A stretch of 64,000 nt of DNA from Candidatus Aalborgicola danicus (GTDB lineage: Bacteria; Pseudomonadota; Gammaproteobacteria; Burkholderiales; Burkholderiaceae_C): contig JADJBC010000060.1 in the NCBI GenBank assembly GCA_016703945.1, positions 62,001-126,000 of the forward strand. The letters run 5' to 3'. Below the pieces are notes generated by a model. The model ran no database searches. It was given only the letters and a program-made list of their open reading frames with translations, and was not told the origin of the DNA. Both the position numbers and the translations under genes were made by a program. Shown piece by piece: positions 50,680 to 59,471 of the stretch. Numbering within the stretch: position 1 is the stretch's first letter; every line of letters begins with the position of its first letter.

Positions 50680-51765
50680 CTAAGCGCCGGGCGTACCGGC
50701 ACCAGGTGCTGCGGTCGTGGCGCTGGTCAGCGCGTGCCCGGCCTGCTGGTCCGCGTGGTAGCTGCTGCGCACCATGGCACCCACGGCGGCGTGCTTGAAG
50801 CCCATTTCATACGCCTTGGCCTCGAACATCTTGAAGGTGTCGGGGTGCACATAACGCTTGACGGTCAGGTGCGAGGTGGAGGGCGCCAGATACTGGCCGA
50901 TCGTCAACATGTCGATGTCATGGTCGCGCATGTCTTGCATCACCTGCAACACCTCTTCGTCGGTTTCGCCCAAGCCGACCATGATGCCGCTCTTGGTGGG
51001 CACACTGGGGTGCAGGGCCTTGAATTTCTTCAGCAGGTTCAGGCTGAACTGGTAGTCGCTGCCGGGGCGGGCTTCCTTGTACAGGCGCGGCGCGGTTTCC
51101 AGGTTGTGGTTCATGACATCGGGTGGTGCCGCGTTCAGGATGTTCAGCGCGCGGTCGTCGCGGCCACGGAAGTCGGGCACCAGCACCTCGATCTGGGTGC
51201 CGGGCGAGAGTTCGCGGATGCGGCTGATGCAGTCGGCAAAATGCTGGGCGCCGCCGTCGCGCAAATCATCGCGGTCCACGCTGGTGATGACCACGTATTT
51301 GAGCTTGAGCGCGGCAATGGTCTTGGCCAGGTTCTCGGGCTCGTTGACATCCAGCGGGTCGGGGCGGCCATGGCCCACGTCGCAGAACGGGCAGCGCCGC
51401 GTGCACTTGTCACCCATGATCATGAAGGTGGCCGTGCCCTTGCCAAAACACTCGCCGATATTGGGGCAACTGGCTTCTTCGCACACCGTGACCAGCTTGT
51501 TCTGGCGCAGCACGTCCTTGATCTCATAAAAGCGTGTGGTCGGTGAACCGGCCTTGACGCGGATCCAGTCCGGCTTTTTCAGCACCTCACCCTGCACCAC
51601 CTTGACCGGGATGCGCGACAACTTGGCAGCCGCTTTTTGCTTGGCGTTGGGGTTGTAGTCCGCCTGCGACTGCGCTTCGCGCACGGTGGGGTTGGCGGCG
51701 GTGTCCGCCGTTGGATGGGCAGTGTTTGTATCGGCGGCGGAAGAAGGCGTGGCGTTGTGGCTCAT
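50680..51765 (-). CDS. lipA: Lipoyl synthase
   Basis: This is a 361-residue radical SAM enzyme. The first cluster cysteines form Cys-x4-Cys-x5-Cys (Cys-Glu-Glu-Ala-Ser-Cys-Pro-Asn-Ile-Gly-Glu-Cys), and the SAM cluster is Cys-Thr-Arg-Arg-Cys-Pro-Phe-Cys. Arg-Ser-Ser-Tyr near the C-terminus is the third ligand region. It inserts sulphur into octanoyl domains to make lipoate. An extra N-terminal tail of about 45 residues is variable. It is the last gene of the lipB operon. Confidence 0.97.
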   Translation of the reverse strand: MSHNATPSSAADTNTAHPTADTAANPTVREAQSQADYNPNAKQKAAAKLSRIPVKVVQGEVLKKPDWIRVKAGSPTTRFYEIKDVLRQNKLVTVCEEASCPNIGECFGKGTATFMIMGDKCTRRCPFCDVGHGRPDPLDVNEPENLAKTIAALKLKYVVITSVDRDDLRDGGAQHFADCISRIRELSPGTQIEVLVPDFRGRDDRALNILNAAPPDVMNHNLETAPRLYKEARPGSDYQFSLNLLKKFKALHPSVPTKSGIMVGLGETDEEVLQVMQDMRDHDIDMLTIGQYLAPSTSHLTVKRYVHPDTFKMFEAKAYEMGFKHAAVGAMVRSSYHADQQAGHALTSATTAAPGAGTPGA

Positions 51766-51800
51766 GGGTGCAGGTGCCTTGGTGTAGGCGCAGGATGGCG

Positions 51801-52583
51801 TCAGGGCGCCAGGTAGGTTGCAAGCTTTTGGCTCAAAACGTCGGCGGCTTCAGGCCAGCCGACAGAGACTCCGATTGTAGAAAGATCTACCGTTTGTAGC
51901 CCCGAATACCCACACGGGTTGATCCGCGAGAAGGGTTCCAGGTCCATGTCCACGTTCAGCGCGACACCGTGGTAGGTGCAGTTGCGGCTGACCTTGATGC
52001 CCAGCGCGGCGATTTTGCCCAGGCCCGTGAAGTTGGGCTGGTTCGGCGTCGGAAGCGAGGGCTCGGAGGAATTGGGGTCGGATCCGGCAGCGAAGCGGAT
52101 CGGCTCTGACCCCAATTCCGTAGCGCGCTCAACTTTCTTCGGTCGCTGATCCAAGGGCGCATGGCCAGTTGGATCCTCCAGCCGCACATAAATCCCCGGC
52201 GCCCCGGCCACCCGATGCCCGGTCACCCCAAAGTACAGCAACGTGCGGATCACGGCCTCTTCAATCCGGTACACATACTCCTTGACGAAGTACCCCGCAC
52301 GCTTGAGGTCGATCAGCGGATAACCCACCACCTGGCCCGGCCCGTGATAGGTGACCTGTCCGCCGCGGTTGGCCTGCACCACCGGGATATCCCCCGGCAA
52401 AAAGATGTGCTCCGCCTTGCCCGCCAGGCCTTGGGTAAAAACCGGTGGGTGCTCACAAATCCATAGCTGATCACGCACATCCGACGGGGGCTGCTGGCCT
52501 CTTTTGCTGGTGAATCTCTGCATCGCGGCATAGGTGGGCTCATAGTCCACGCGGCCAAGGTGGTGGATGTCTATATTGGACAT
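51801..52583 (-). CDS. lipB: Octanoyltransferase LipB with an in-frame insertion
   Basis: This encodes 260 residues from ATG 52583. The catalytic Lys is in Gly-Lys-Ile-Ala-Ala-Leu-Gly and Cys in Asn-Pro-Cys-Gly-Tyr. It transfers octanoate from acyl carrier protein to lipoate-dependent enzymes. About 45 extra residues separate Gly-Ile-Tyr-Val from Gly-Lys-Ile-Ala-Ala-Leu; typical LipB proteins have almost none there. They are encoded by a palindromic repeat and neighbouring sequence. It lies upstream of lipA on the same strand. Confidence 0.93.
   Translation of the reverse strand: MSNIDIHHLGRVDYEPTYAAMQRFTSKRGQQPPSDVRDQLWICEHPPVFTQGLAGKAEHIFLPGDIPVVQANRGGQVTYHGPGQVVGYPLIDLKRAGYFVKEYVYRIEEAVIRTLLYFGVTGHRVAGAPGIYVRLEDPTGHAPLDQRPKKVERATELGSEPIRFAAGSDPNSSEPSLPTPNQPNFTGLGKIAALGIKVSRNCTYHGVALNVDMDLEPFSRINPCGYSGLQTVDLSTIGVSVGWPEAADVLSQKLATYLAP
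52068..52119 (-). repeat. Palindromic repeat inside lipB
   Basis: GGAATTGGGGTC (52068-52079) pairs with GACCCCAATTCC (52108-52119), and inside it GATCCG pairs with CGGATC. GGCTCTGACCCC resembles the other GGGACAGA-type copies. It is read in frame as part of LipB. Confidence 0.75.
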
Positions 52584-52589
52584 GGGCCG

Positions 52590-52690
52590 TGGCGGAGCGT
52601 GGGGGCAACAATTTCCCGCCGGGCCGCCCCAAGGGAAATTAACCCCCTTGGGGGGCAGCGACCCGCGCATCGGCGGAGCGTGGGGGCAGA
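52590..52690 (-). repeat. GGGGCGGCCCGGCG repeat, inverse copy ahead of lipB
   Basis: Inverse copy with CCGCCGGGCCGCCCCAAGGG and CCCCCTTGGGGGG, flanked on both sides by GGCGGAGCGTGGGGGCA. It lies between the DUF493 gene and lipB, covering the region upstream of the lipB start. Confidence 0.8.
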
Positions 52691-52695
52691 CATAT

Positions 52696-53031
52696 TTACA
52701 GGACGACTTTGACCATAGGGTGCGTCGACAACGTGCAGTACAGCTCGTCGAGTTGTTCGCGGCTGGTAGCCGTCACGGTGATGGTGACGCCCAGGTATTT
52801 GCCGCCCTTGCTCTCACGCAGTTCAATGGTGCTGGCGTCAAAGCTCGGGTCAAACTGATGCGCGATGTGGGTAATGGCATGGACCAAACCGTCCACCTTG
52901 GTACCCATGACCTTGATGGGAAACAGGGACGGATATTCGATCAACGAATCCTTGCGCGCCTGGGGTTCGGTGGTATCCGGTTCGGGTGGGTTGGTGGGCG
53001 GGGGGGTGGAAGAGGTCATGGACAGAGACAT
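52696..53031 (-). CDS. ybeD: DUF493 (YbeD) family protein
   Basis: This is a 111-residue protein. A Pro/Thr-rich N-terminal tail precedes a DUF493 ACT-like domain with Tyr-Pro-x2-Phe-Pro-Ile-Lys-Val-Met-Gly and Tyr-Leu-Gly-Val-Thr-Ile-Thr-Val-Thr-Ala. Position upstream of lipB, as in E. coli, suggests a link to lipoate metabolism, but no function is proven. The ATG four codons later (53019) is equally plausible. Confidence 0.9.
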   Translation of the reverse strand: MSLSMTSSTPPPTNPPEPDTTEPQARKDSLIEYPSLFPIKVMGTKVDGLVHAITHIAHQFDPSFDASTIELRESKGGKYLGVTITVTATSREQLDELYCTLSTHPMVKVVL

Positions 53032-53061
53032 GGGTTAGGTTGATTGCGCCGAGCGTTTTGG

Positions 53062-53967
53062 CTAAAGGGCAAAGGTGGGCCGTTGTTGCTGATGTTCCTT
53101 GGCTGCCTGGTAGCCGGCGTATAACGCGCGGTACACGGGGCCGGGCAGGCCGTTGCCCACCGGCTTGCCGTCCAGCGTCGTAACCGGCAACACTTCCTTG
53201 GTGGCGCTGGATAGCAGCAGTTCGTCGGCGGCAAGCACTTCGTTGCGGGGAATGCGCCGTAGTGTGAAGGGTATGCCTTGTTCCTGGCAGATCGCCTCGA
53301 TCAATCCGTAGCGAACGCCTTCAAGAACCAGGTTGTCGCGCGGAGACCCGATGACGGCGCCACCCTTGACGACCCAGACGTTGCTGGAGGCGCCTTCGCT
53401 CAGGTAACCATCCCGAAACATCACGGTCTCTACCGCCCCGGCGTCGACACTGATCTGGCGGGCAAACACCGAGCCCAGTAGGCTGGTACTTTTGATATGG
53501 GCCTTTTGCCAGCGGAAGTCGTCGGCCGTCACACAGGCCACCCCCAGGGCGCGTTGGTCCGCTGTGGGTTGGGTCATGCGGTTGCTCATGGCAAACACTG
53601 TGGGCCGCACATCTTTGGGTATGGCGTGGTCGCGCAGGGCCACGCCCCGGGTGATCTGGATGTATACCAGTTGGTTGGTATTTTCTGCGCTAGCCCCCGT
53701 GGACTCAGCATAACGCGCTATCAAATTCGACACGAGCTGCGACCACTGCACAGAGGTCAGCGGATTGGGCATGCGCATCTCGGTGAGGCTGCGTTCGAGC
53801 CGGGCCATGTGCTGGGCGAGGCGAAAGGGCTGCCCGCCGTAGACCGGTACCACCTCGTACACCCCGTCTCCAAAGATGAATCCGCGGTCCATGACGCTGA
53901 TCTTGGCGTCGGGCAGCAGCGTGAATTCTCCGTTCAAATAACAAGGCAGGGGCGGCAAGGTGTGCAT
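53062..53967 (-). CDS. dat: D-amino-acid aminotransferase (PLP, class IV)
   Basis: This is a 301-residue class IV aminotransferase. The Schiff-base Lys is in His-Ile-Lys-Ser-Thr-Ser-Leu-Leu-Gly, and Glu in Tyr-Leu-Ser-Glu-Gly-Ala-Ser-Ser-Asn contacts the PLP ring. Gly-Asp-Gly-Val-Tyr-Glu-Val is at the start. It makes D-alanine or D-glutamate for the cell wall. About 8-10 extra residues (Ser-Thr-Gly-Ala-Ser-Ala-Glu-Asn-Thr) come from an in-frame TAGTAGC repeat. It heads the dat-ybeD-lipB-lipA set. Confidence 0.92.
   Translation of the reverse strand: MHTLPPLPCYLNGEFTLLPDAKISVMDRGFIFGDGVYEVVPVYGGQPFRLAQHMARLERSLTEMRMPNPLTSVQWSQLVSNLIARYAESTGASAENTNQLVYIQITRGVALRDHAIPKDVRPTVFAMSNRMTQPTADQRALGVACVTADDFRWQKAHIKSTSLLGSVFARQISVDAGAVETVMFRDGYLSEGASSNVWVVKGGAVIGSPRDNLVLEGVRYGLIEAICQEQGIPFTLRRIPRNEVLAADELLLSSATKEVLPVTTLDGKPVGNGLPGPVYRALYAGYQAAKEHQQQRPTFAL
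53687..53727 (+). repeat. TAGTAGC repeat, copy 10 (inside dat, in frame)
   Basis: GCGCTAGCCCCCGTGGACTC is followed by GCGCTATCAAATT. It encodes the extra residues in the transaminase that separate Ala-Arg-Tyr from Gln-Leu-Val-Tyr. Confidence 0.75.
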
Positions 53968-54073
53968 GGTTAAATTATCGCGCCGTGGAATACAGGCAGG
54001 TTTATGTCGGTACGTAAACGTACTTATGGGAACCACGCCACTGAAAATTTCTGGCCCGCTTCGGGTTTCTACG

Positions 54074-54079
54074 TATAAT
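54074..54079 (+). promoter_or_regulatory. Candidate -10 box ahead of the atp operon
   Basis: A perfect TATAAT stands 58 bases before atpI. No strong -35 hexamer is seen 17 bases upstream; an activator or an extended -10 may compensate. Confidence 0.5.
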
Positions 54080-54136
54080 CAGGGGCTTTGCCGCAATTGC
54101 TGCATGTAACCGCTTGTAAACTGGCTGTAATTTGAG

Positions 54137-54616
54137 ATGTCGACAATGGCGCTTTCACACGGTTACGACGCAGATGAGGCTGACGAGGAATATTGCAAGC
54201 CGTTGACCAAGCAAGAGGCCCAGGCCTTGCGTTTGCGGGATCCGGCGGTATCGCCCTGGTGGATCGTGGGATTGCAATGTGTAGCGGGCTTGGTCGTCGC
54301 TTTGGTTGCCTGGGGGGTCTCTGGTCAACCGGTGGTGGCTTGGTCGGCGGCCTACGGCGCACTTGCGGTGATAATCCCGGCGGCGTTGTTTGCGCGAGGT
54401 TTGATGAGCCAGTTCTCGTCGATCAACGCGGCAACGGCAAGTTTCGGCTTCTTTTTGTGGGAAGCGGTCAAGATGGCGGTCAGCATTGCGATGGTGGCCG
54501 CGGCACCGCGACTGATTGAAAATTTGAGCTGGTTGGCCCTGATGGCTGGCCTGTTTGTGACTTTGAAGATGTATTGGTTGGCGCTGTTAAAGCGCCCCAA
54601 GCCTAAACAGATTTAA
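54137..54616 (+). CDS. atpI: ATP synthase subunit I
   Basis: This encodes 159 residues with four hydrophobic segments and an acidic N-terminus. Its position before atpB identifies it as the AtpI chaperone-like protein that helps assemble the c-ring. It overlaps nothing and starts the operon. Confidence 0.88.
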   Translation: MSTMALSHGYDADEADEEYCKPLTKQEAQALRLRDPAVSPWWIVGLQCVAGLVVALVAWGVSGQPVVAWSAAYGALAVIIPAALFARGLMSQFSSINAATASFGFFLWEAVKMAVSIAMVAAAPRLIENLSWLALMAGLFVTLKMYWLALLKRPKPKQI

Positions 54617-54635
54617 GAGCTTAAAAGAGTTGAAT

Positions 54636-55523
54636 ATGTCCGAAGTAGCGCATGCAGCACCCACAGCCAGTGAATACATTGTTCACCACCTGACCCATTG
54701 GCAAAACAAGCCGCAGACGGAAATCGTTGATTTCTCCGTCTTCAACCTCGATTCCCTGTTTTTCTCGATCACCCTGGGTCTGTTGGGTTCCTTCTTCCTG
54801 TGGAAGGCTGCCAGCAAGGCCACGTCTGGCGTACCCGGGCGTTTCCAGGCTGCGGTCGAAATGCTGATGGAAATGGTCGATGGCCAGGCCAAATCCATCG
54901 TCCACAACGCCAACAGCCGCAAGATGGTTGCACCTTTGGCGCTGACTGTGTTTGTGTGGATTTTCCTGCTGAACGCCATGGATTTGTTGCCGCTGGACCT
55001 GTTGCCTACGATTTGGGCCTGGATCTACGGCGCTGCCGGCCATGATCCGAGCCATGCCTATTTGCGTGTTGTGCCTACCGCCGATTTGTCCATCACCATG
55101 GGTCTGTCGGTATCGGTGCTGTTCATCTGCCTGTTCTACAACATGAAGATCAAGGGCCTGGGCGGCTGGGCGCATGAGTTGGTTTCTGCGCCATTCGGCA
55201 CCAGCAAGAACCCGATCTTTGCTGTCATTCTGGGTGTGGTGAACATCGCAGAACAACTGATTTCCTTTACTGCCAAGACGGTTTCGCACGGCATGCGACT
55301 GTTTGGCAATATGTATGCGGGTGAGCTGGTGTTCATGTTGATTGCCCTTTTGGGTGGCTCGTGGGCCTTCTCCGCAGAACCTGGCAGTTTGATGCTGCTG
55401 TTGTTACATGTGGTGGCGGGATGGGCGTGGGCGGTGTTCCATATCATCATCATCTTGCTGCAGGCGTTTGTGTTCATGATGTTGACCCTGGTCTACATTG
55501 GTCAATCACACGACGCGCACTGA
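54636..55523 (+). CDS. atpB: ATP synthase F0 subunit a
   Basis: This is a 295-residue membrane protein. The essential Arg lies in Ser-His-Gly-Met-Arg-Leu-Phe-Gly-Asn-Met. It forms the proton half-channels beside the c-ring. Confidence 0.96.
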   Translation: MSEVAHAAPTASEYIVHHLTHWQNKPQTEIVDFSVFNLDSLFFSITLGLLGSFFLWKAASKATSGVPGRFQAAVEMLMEMVDGQAKSIVHNANSRKMVAPLALTVFVWIFLLNAMDLLPLDLLPTIWAWIYGAAGHDPSHAYLRVVPTADLSITMGLSVSVLFICLFYNMKIKGLGGWAHELVSAPFGTSKNPIFAVILGVVNIAEQLISFTAKTVSHGMRLFGNMYAGELVFMLIALLGGSWAFSAEPGSLMLLLLHVVAGWAWAVFHIIIILLQAFVFMMLTLVYIGQSHDAH

Positions 55524-55581
55524 TTTTTTCAGTTTGTTTTCGGTTTAGTTTGTTTTTTCTTTGTTAATTTAGGAGTCAATC

Positions 55582-55860
55582 ATGGAAGTTATTAGTTTTG
55601 CTGCTCTGGCTGCTGGTCTGATCATCGGTTTGGGCGCTTTGGGTGCTTGTATCGGTATCGGCATCATGGGTAGTAAATACCTCGAAGCGGCAGCTCGCCA
55701 GCCTGAACTGATGGGTGAACTGCAAACCAAGATGTTCGTGTTGGCTGGTCTGATTGACGCGGCTTTCATTATCGGAACCGGTATTGCTCTGTGGTTCGCT
55801 ACAGCCAACCCGTTCCTGGCCCAAATCGCCCGCGCTGTTGCTGCCGCTGCTGCTAAGTAA
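55582..55860 (+). CDS. atpE: ATP synthase F0 subunit c
   Basis: This is a 92-residue hairpin protein with Gly-Ala-Cys-Ile-Gly-Ile-Gly and an Ala-Arg-Gln-Pro-Glu loop. The proton-carrying carboxylate is Asp in Gly-Leu-Ile-Asp-Ala. GGAG is present ahead of the ATG. Confidence 0.97.
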   Translation: MEVISFAALAAGLIIGLGALGACIGIGIMGSKYLEAAARQPELMGELQTKMFVLAGLIDAAFIIGTGIALWFATANPFLAQIARAVAAAAAK

Positions 55861-55895
55861 TTCCTGGTCGAAAACCTCGCACTAGGAGACTTATT

Positions 55896-56366
55896 GTGAG
55901 CATTAATGGAACACTGGTGGCGCAAGCCATCGTTTTCGCATTGCTTGTGTTGTTCACGATGAAGTTCGTGTGGCCGCCCATCGCGGCTGCTCTGGACGAA
56001 CGTGCCGGCAAGATTGCCGACGGACTGGCTGCGGCTGACAAAGCCAAATCCGAACTGTCGTCCGCCAACAAGCGTGTCGAAGAAGAACTGACGAAGTCTC
56101 GCACCGAGACGGCGGCCCGCCTGGCAGATGCCGAGCGCCGTGGTCAGGCCATCGTGGAAGAGGCCAAGGCCAAAGCCACCGATGAAGCGAACAAGATCAT
56201 CGCCGCTGCCAAAGCGGAAGCAGATCAACAGACGATCAAGGCACGTGAGGTCCTGCGTGAGCAGGTTGCCGCACTGGCGGTCAAGGGTGCCGAGCAGATT
56301 CTTCGCAAGGAAGTTGATGCTGGTGTTCATGCCGACCTGCTGGGTCGTTTGAAGACTGAGCTGTAA
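55896..56366 (+). CDS. atpF: ATP synthase F0 subunit b
   Basis: This is a 156-residue subunit b with one N-terminal membrane helix and a long charged coiled coil. GTG 55896 is the start codon, after AGGAG. It is the peripheral stalk joining F0 to F1. Confidence 0.96.
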   Translation: MSINGTLVAQAIVFALLVLFTMKFVWPPIAAALDERAGKIADGLAAADKAKSELSSANKRVEEELTKSRTETAARLADAERRGQAIVEEAKAKATDEANKIIAAAKAEADQQTIKAREVLREQVAALAVKGAEQILRKEVDAGVHADLLGRLKTEL

Positions 56367-56375
56367 GAGGTCAAC

Positions 56376-56906
56376 ATGGCTGAACTTGCCACCATTGCCC
56401 GGCCGTATGCGGAGGCGCTTTTCAAAGCGTCCCTATCCGACCTTTCGACCGCAGCCAATTGGGTTGATGAACTGGGTGTGATTGCGCAGAATGCGCAGTT
56501 GCTTCAGTTTGCCGATAGCCCCAAAGTCAGCGTTGACCAAGTCTTTGACCTGATCGCTTCGGTCGCCAAATCGGCACTGCCGGAGCAGGCCAAGAACTTC
56601 TTGCGTACCGTGATTGAAAACGGACGCCTGGGTGCTCTGCCGGAAATCGCCCACCAGTTTCGCGCGTTGAAAAATGCGCAAAGTGGTTCATCCGATGCGG
56701 TGGTTTACAGCGCGTTTCCGATCGACGGAAGCGCACTGGCTGAGGTGAGCGCGATGCTGGAGAAACGTTTTGGTCGCAAGCTCAATGCATCTGTTGTGTT
56801 GCAACCCGAGCTGATCGGTGGCATTCGTGTGGTGGTCGGCGACGAGGTGCTCGACACTTCCGTCAAAGCCCGTTTGGAACAAATGAAAGTAGCTCTTACT
56901 GCTTGA
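56376..56906 (+). CDS. atpH: ATP synthase F1 subunit delta
   Basis: This is a 176-residue delta subunit with Ala-Arg-Pro-Tyr-Ala-Glu-Ala-Leu at the start and Gly-Gly-Ile-Arg-Val near the end. It links subunit b to the top of F1. Confidence 0.96.
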   Translation: MAELATIARPYAEALFKASLSDLSTAANWVDELGVIAQNAQLLQFADSPKVSVDQVFDLIASVAKSALPEQAKNFLRTVIENGRLGALPEIAHQFRALKNAQSGSSDAVVYSAFPIDGSALAEVSAMLEKRFGRKLNASVVLQPELIGGIRVVVGDEVLDTSVKARLEQMKVALTA

Positions 56907-56956
56907 GGCGAGAAGCCCCGGCAGTTGGCCTAATTTAACGAAAGAAGGAAAGAGTC

Positions 56957-58510
56957 ATGCAACTCAATCCAGCAGAAATTTCTGAACTGATCAAGAGCCG
57001 CATCGAAGGCTTGGCCGCGACTAGCGATATTCGCAACCAGGGCACCGTGGTTTCCGTGACGGACGGCATTTGCCGCATCCACGGTCTAAGCGATGTGATG
57101 CAGGGCGAAATGCTCGAATTCCCAGCCGGTAGCGATGGTTTGCCCACCTACGGTCTGGCCTTGAATCTGGAGCGCGACTCGGTCGGTTCCGTGATTTTGG
57201 GTGAATACGAGCACATCTCCGAAGGCGACACCGTCAAGTGCACCGGCCGTATTCTGGAAGTGCCTGTGGGCCCCGAGTTGCTCGGACGCGTCGTGAACGC
57301 GTTGGGTCAGCCGATTGACGGCAAGGGCCCGATCAACGCCAAGATGACCGACGTGATCGAAAAGGTCGCACCTGGTGTTATCGCCCGTAAATCCGTGGAC
57401 CAGCCCATGCAGACCGGCCTGAAGTCGATCGACTCCATGGTGCCAATCGGCCGCGGTCAGCGCGAACTGATCATTGGCGACCGCCAGACTGGCAAGACTG
57501 CCGTCGCGATTGACGCCATCATCAACCAAAAAGGTCAGAACATGACCTGTATTTACGTGGCGATCGGTCAGAAAGCCTCGTCGGTAAAGAACGTCGTGCG
57601 CGCTCTGGAGCAAGCCGGCGCGATGGCATACACCATTGTGGTGGCTGCTACAGCGTCTGAATCGGCCGCCATGCAATACGTGTCCGCCTATTCCGGCTGC
57701 ACCATGGGTGAGTACTTCCGTGACCGTGGTCAGGACGCCCTGATTGTGTATGACGATTTGTCTAAACAAGCCGTTGCGTACCGTCAGGTGTCCCTGTTGC
57801 TGCGCCGCCCACCAGGCCGTGAAGCCTACCCCGGCGACGTGTTCTATCTCCACAGCCGCCTGTTGGAGCGCGCAGCCCGCGTGAACGCCGAGTACGTGGA
57901 AGCTTTCACCAAGGGAGAAGTCAAGGGCAAGACTGGTTCCTTGACCGCATTGCCTATCATTGAAACGCAGGCTGGTGACGTGTCGGCCTTCGTGCCCACC
58001 AACGTGATTTCGATTACCGACGGCCAGATCTTCCTGGAAACCTCGCTGTTCAATGCCGGCGTGCGCCCCGCGATCAACGCCGGTATCTCGGTGTCACGCG
58101 TCGGTTCTGCCGCGCAGACCAAGGTGGTCAAGGGCCAGTCGGGCGGTATCCGCAACGACTTGGCTCAGTACCGTGAACTGGCAGCGTTTGCCCAGTTCGC
58201 TTCGGACTTGGATGAAGCCACCCGCAAGCAGCTCGACCGCGGGGCCCGCGTGACCGAACTGCTCAAGCAGAAGCAGTACAGCCCACTGTCCATCAGCTTG
58301 ATGAGCGCGTCTCTGTTTGCCGTGAACAAAGGCTTTATGGATGACGTGGAAGTCAAGAAGATTCTGGCCTTTGAACACGGTCTGCATGCCTTCCTCAAGG
58401 ACAAGCACGCGGCACTGCTGGCCAAGGTCGAAACCTCCATGGCGCTGGACAAGGAAGCGGAAGCCGAATTGCTGGCAGCCGTAGGCGCCTTCAAGAAGAC
58501 GTTTGCCTGA
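56957..58510 (+). CDS. atpA: ATP synthase F1 subunit alpha
   Basis: This is a 517-residue subunit with P-loop Gly-Asp-Arg-Gln-Thr-Gly-Lys-Thr and the Gly-Gln arm near Ser-Leu-Leu-Leu-Arg-Arg-Pro-Pro-Gly-Arg. It is a non-catalytic nucleotide-binding subunit. Confidence 0.98.
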   Translation: MQLNPAEISELIKSRIEGLAATSDIRNQGTVVSVTDGICRIHGLSDVMQGEMLEFPAGSDGLPTYGLALNLERDSVGSVILGEYEHISEGDTVKCTGRILEVPVGPELLGRVVNALGQPIDGKGPINAKMTDVIEKVAPGVIARKSVDQPMQTGLKSIDSMVPIGRGQRELIIGDRQTGKTAVAIDAIINQKGQNMTCIYVAIGQKASSVKNVVRALEQAGAMAYTIVVAATASESAAMQYVSAYSGCTMGEYFRDRGQDALIVYDDLSKQAVAYRQVSLLLRRPPGREAYPGDVFYLHSRLLERAARVNAEYVEAFTKGEVKGKTGSLTALPIIETQAGDVSAFVPTNVISITDGQIFLETSLFNAGVRPAINAGISVSRVGSAAQTKVVKGQSGGIRNDLAQYRELAAFAQFASDLDEATRKQLDRGARVTELLKQKQYSPLSISLMSASLFAVNKGFMDDVEVKKILAFEHGLHAFLKDKHAALLAKVETSMALDKEAEAELLAAVGAFKKTFA

Positions 58511-58566
58511 TCCGGAACGTAAGTCTTACTTAACGTTACGAATCTGTCGAAGCAAAAGGGGCAACT

Positions 58567-59445
58567 ATGGCATCAGGCAAGGAATTACGCACCAAGATCA
58601 AATCGGTGGAAAACACCAAAAAGATCACCAAGGCCATGGAAATGATTTCCGTGTCCAAGATGCGCAAGGCGCAAGAGCGCATGCGCGCCGCCCGTCCTTA
58701 CAGTGACAAGGTTCGCAACATCGCTATCAACCTTGGAAAAGCAAATCCCGAGTACGTGCATCCATTCATGAAGACACACGACGCCAAGTCGGTCGGTTTC
58801 ATTGTGGTGACGACGGACAAGGGCTTGTGCGGTGGCTTGAACACCAATCTCTTTCGCGCAGTGACTCTGAAGTTGCGCGAAACACAGGCGGCCGGCAAGT
58901 CCCCGTTGTCTGTGGCCATTGGTAGCAAAGGTCTGGGTTTTCTCGGCCGTATTGGCGCGAAAGTGGTCTCACACGTAACCCATTTGGGCGATAAGCCGCA
59001 CCTGGAAAAGCTCATTGGACCGGTCAAGGTTTTGCTCGATGCGTATGTCAAGGGTGAGGTCAGCGCGGTGTATGTGTGCTACAACAAATTCGTCAGCACC
59101 ATGAAGCAGGATCCAGTGGTGGAGCAGTTGTTGCCCCTGTCTGCAGAAAAGATGGAAAGAGAATCCAAAGCCGGTGGGTCACAACCCAGCTGGGATTACA
59201 TCTATGAACCAGATGCACAAACGGTGATTGACGAGTTGTTGGTGCGTTATGCCGAGGCGATGGTGTTTCAGGCGGTTGCCGAAAACATGGCGTCCGAGCA
59301 TGCAGCACGCATGGTGGCCATGAAGGCCGCTACCGACAACGCAGGCAATGTGATCGCCGAGCTCAAACTGATCTACAACAAGACGCGGCAAGCGGCAATT
59401 ACGAAAGAACTTTCGGAAATTGTGGCAGGCGCAGCAGCGGTTTAA
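58567..59445 (+). CDS. atpG: ATP synthase F1 subunit gamma
   Basis: This is a 292-residue central shaft. The N-terminal helix has Ile-Lys-Ser-Val-Glu-Asn-Thr-Lys-Lys-Ile-Thr-Lys-Ala-Met and the C-terminal helix has Thr-Arg-Gln-Ala-Ala-Ile-Thr-Lys-Glu. Confidence 0.97.
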   Translation: MASGKELRTKIKSVENTKKITKAMEMISVSKMRKAQERMRAARPYSDKVRNIAINLGKANPEYVHPFMKTHDAKSVGFIVVTTDKGLCGGLNTNLFRAVTLKLRETQAAGKSPLSVAIGSKGLGFLGRIGAKVVSHVTHLGDKPHLEKLIGPVKVLLDAYVKGEVSAVYVCYNKFVSTMKQDPVVEQLLPLSAEKMERESKAGGSQPSWDYIYEPDAQTVIDELLVRYAEAMVFQAVAENMASEHAARMVAMKAATDNAGNVIAELKLIYNKTRQAAITKELSEIVAGAAAV

Positions 59446-59471
59446 ACGAATTTATTTTTGGAGCAAACGTA

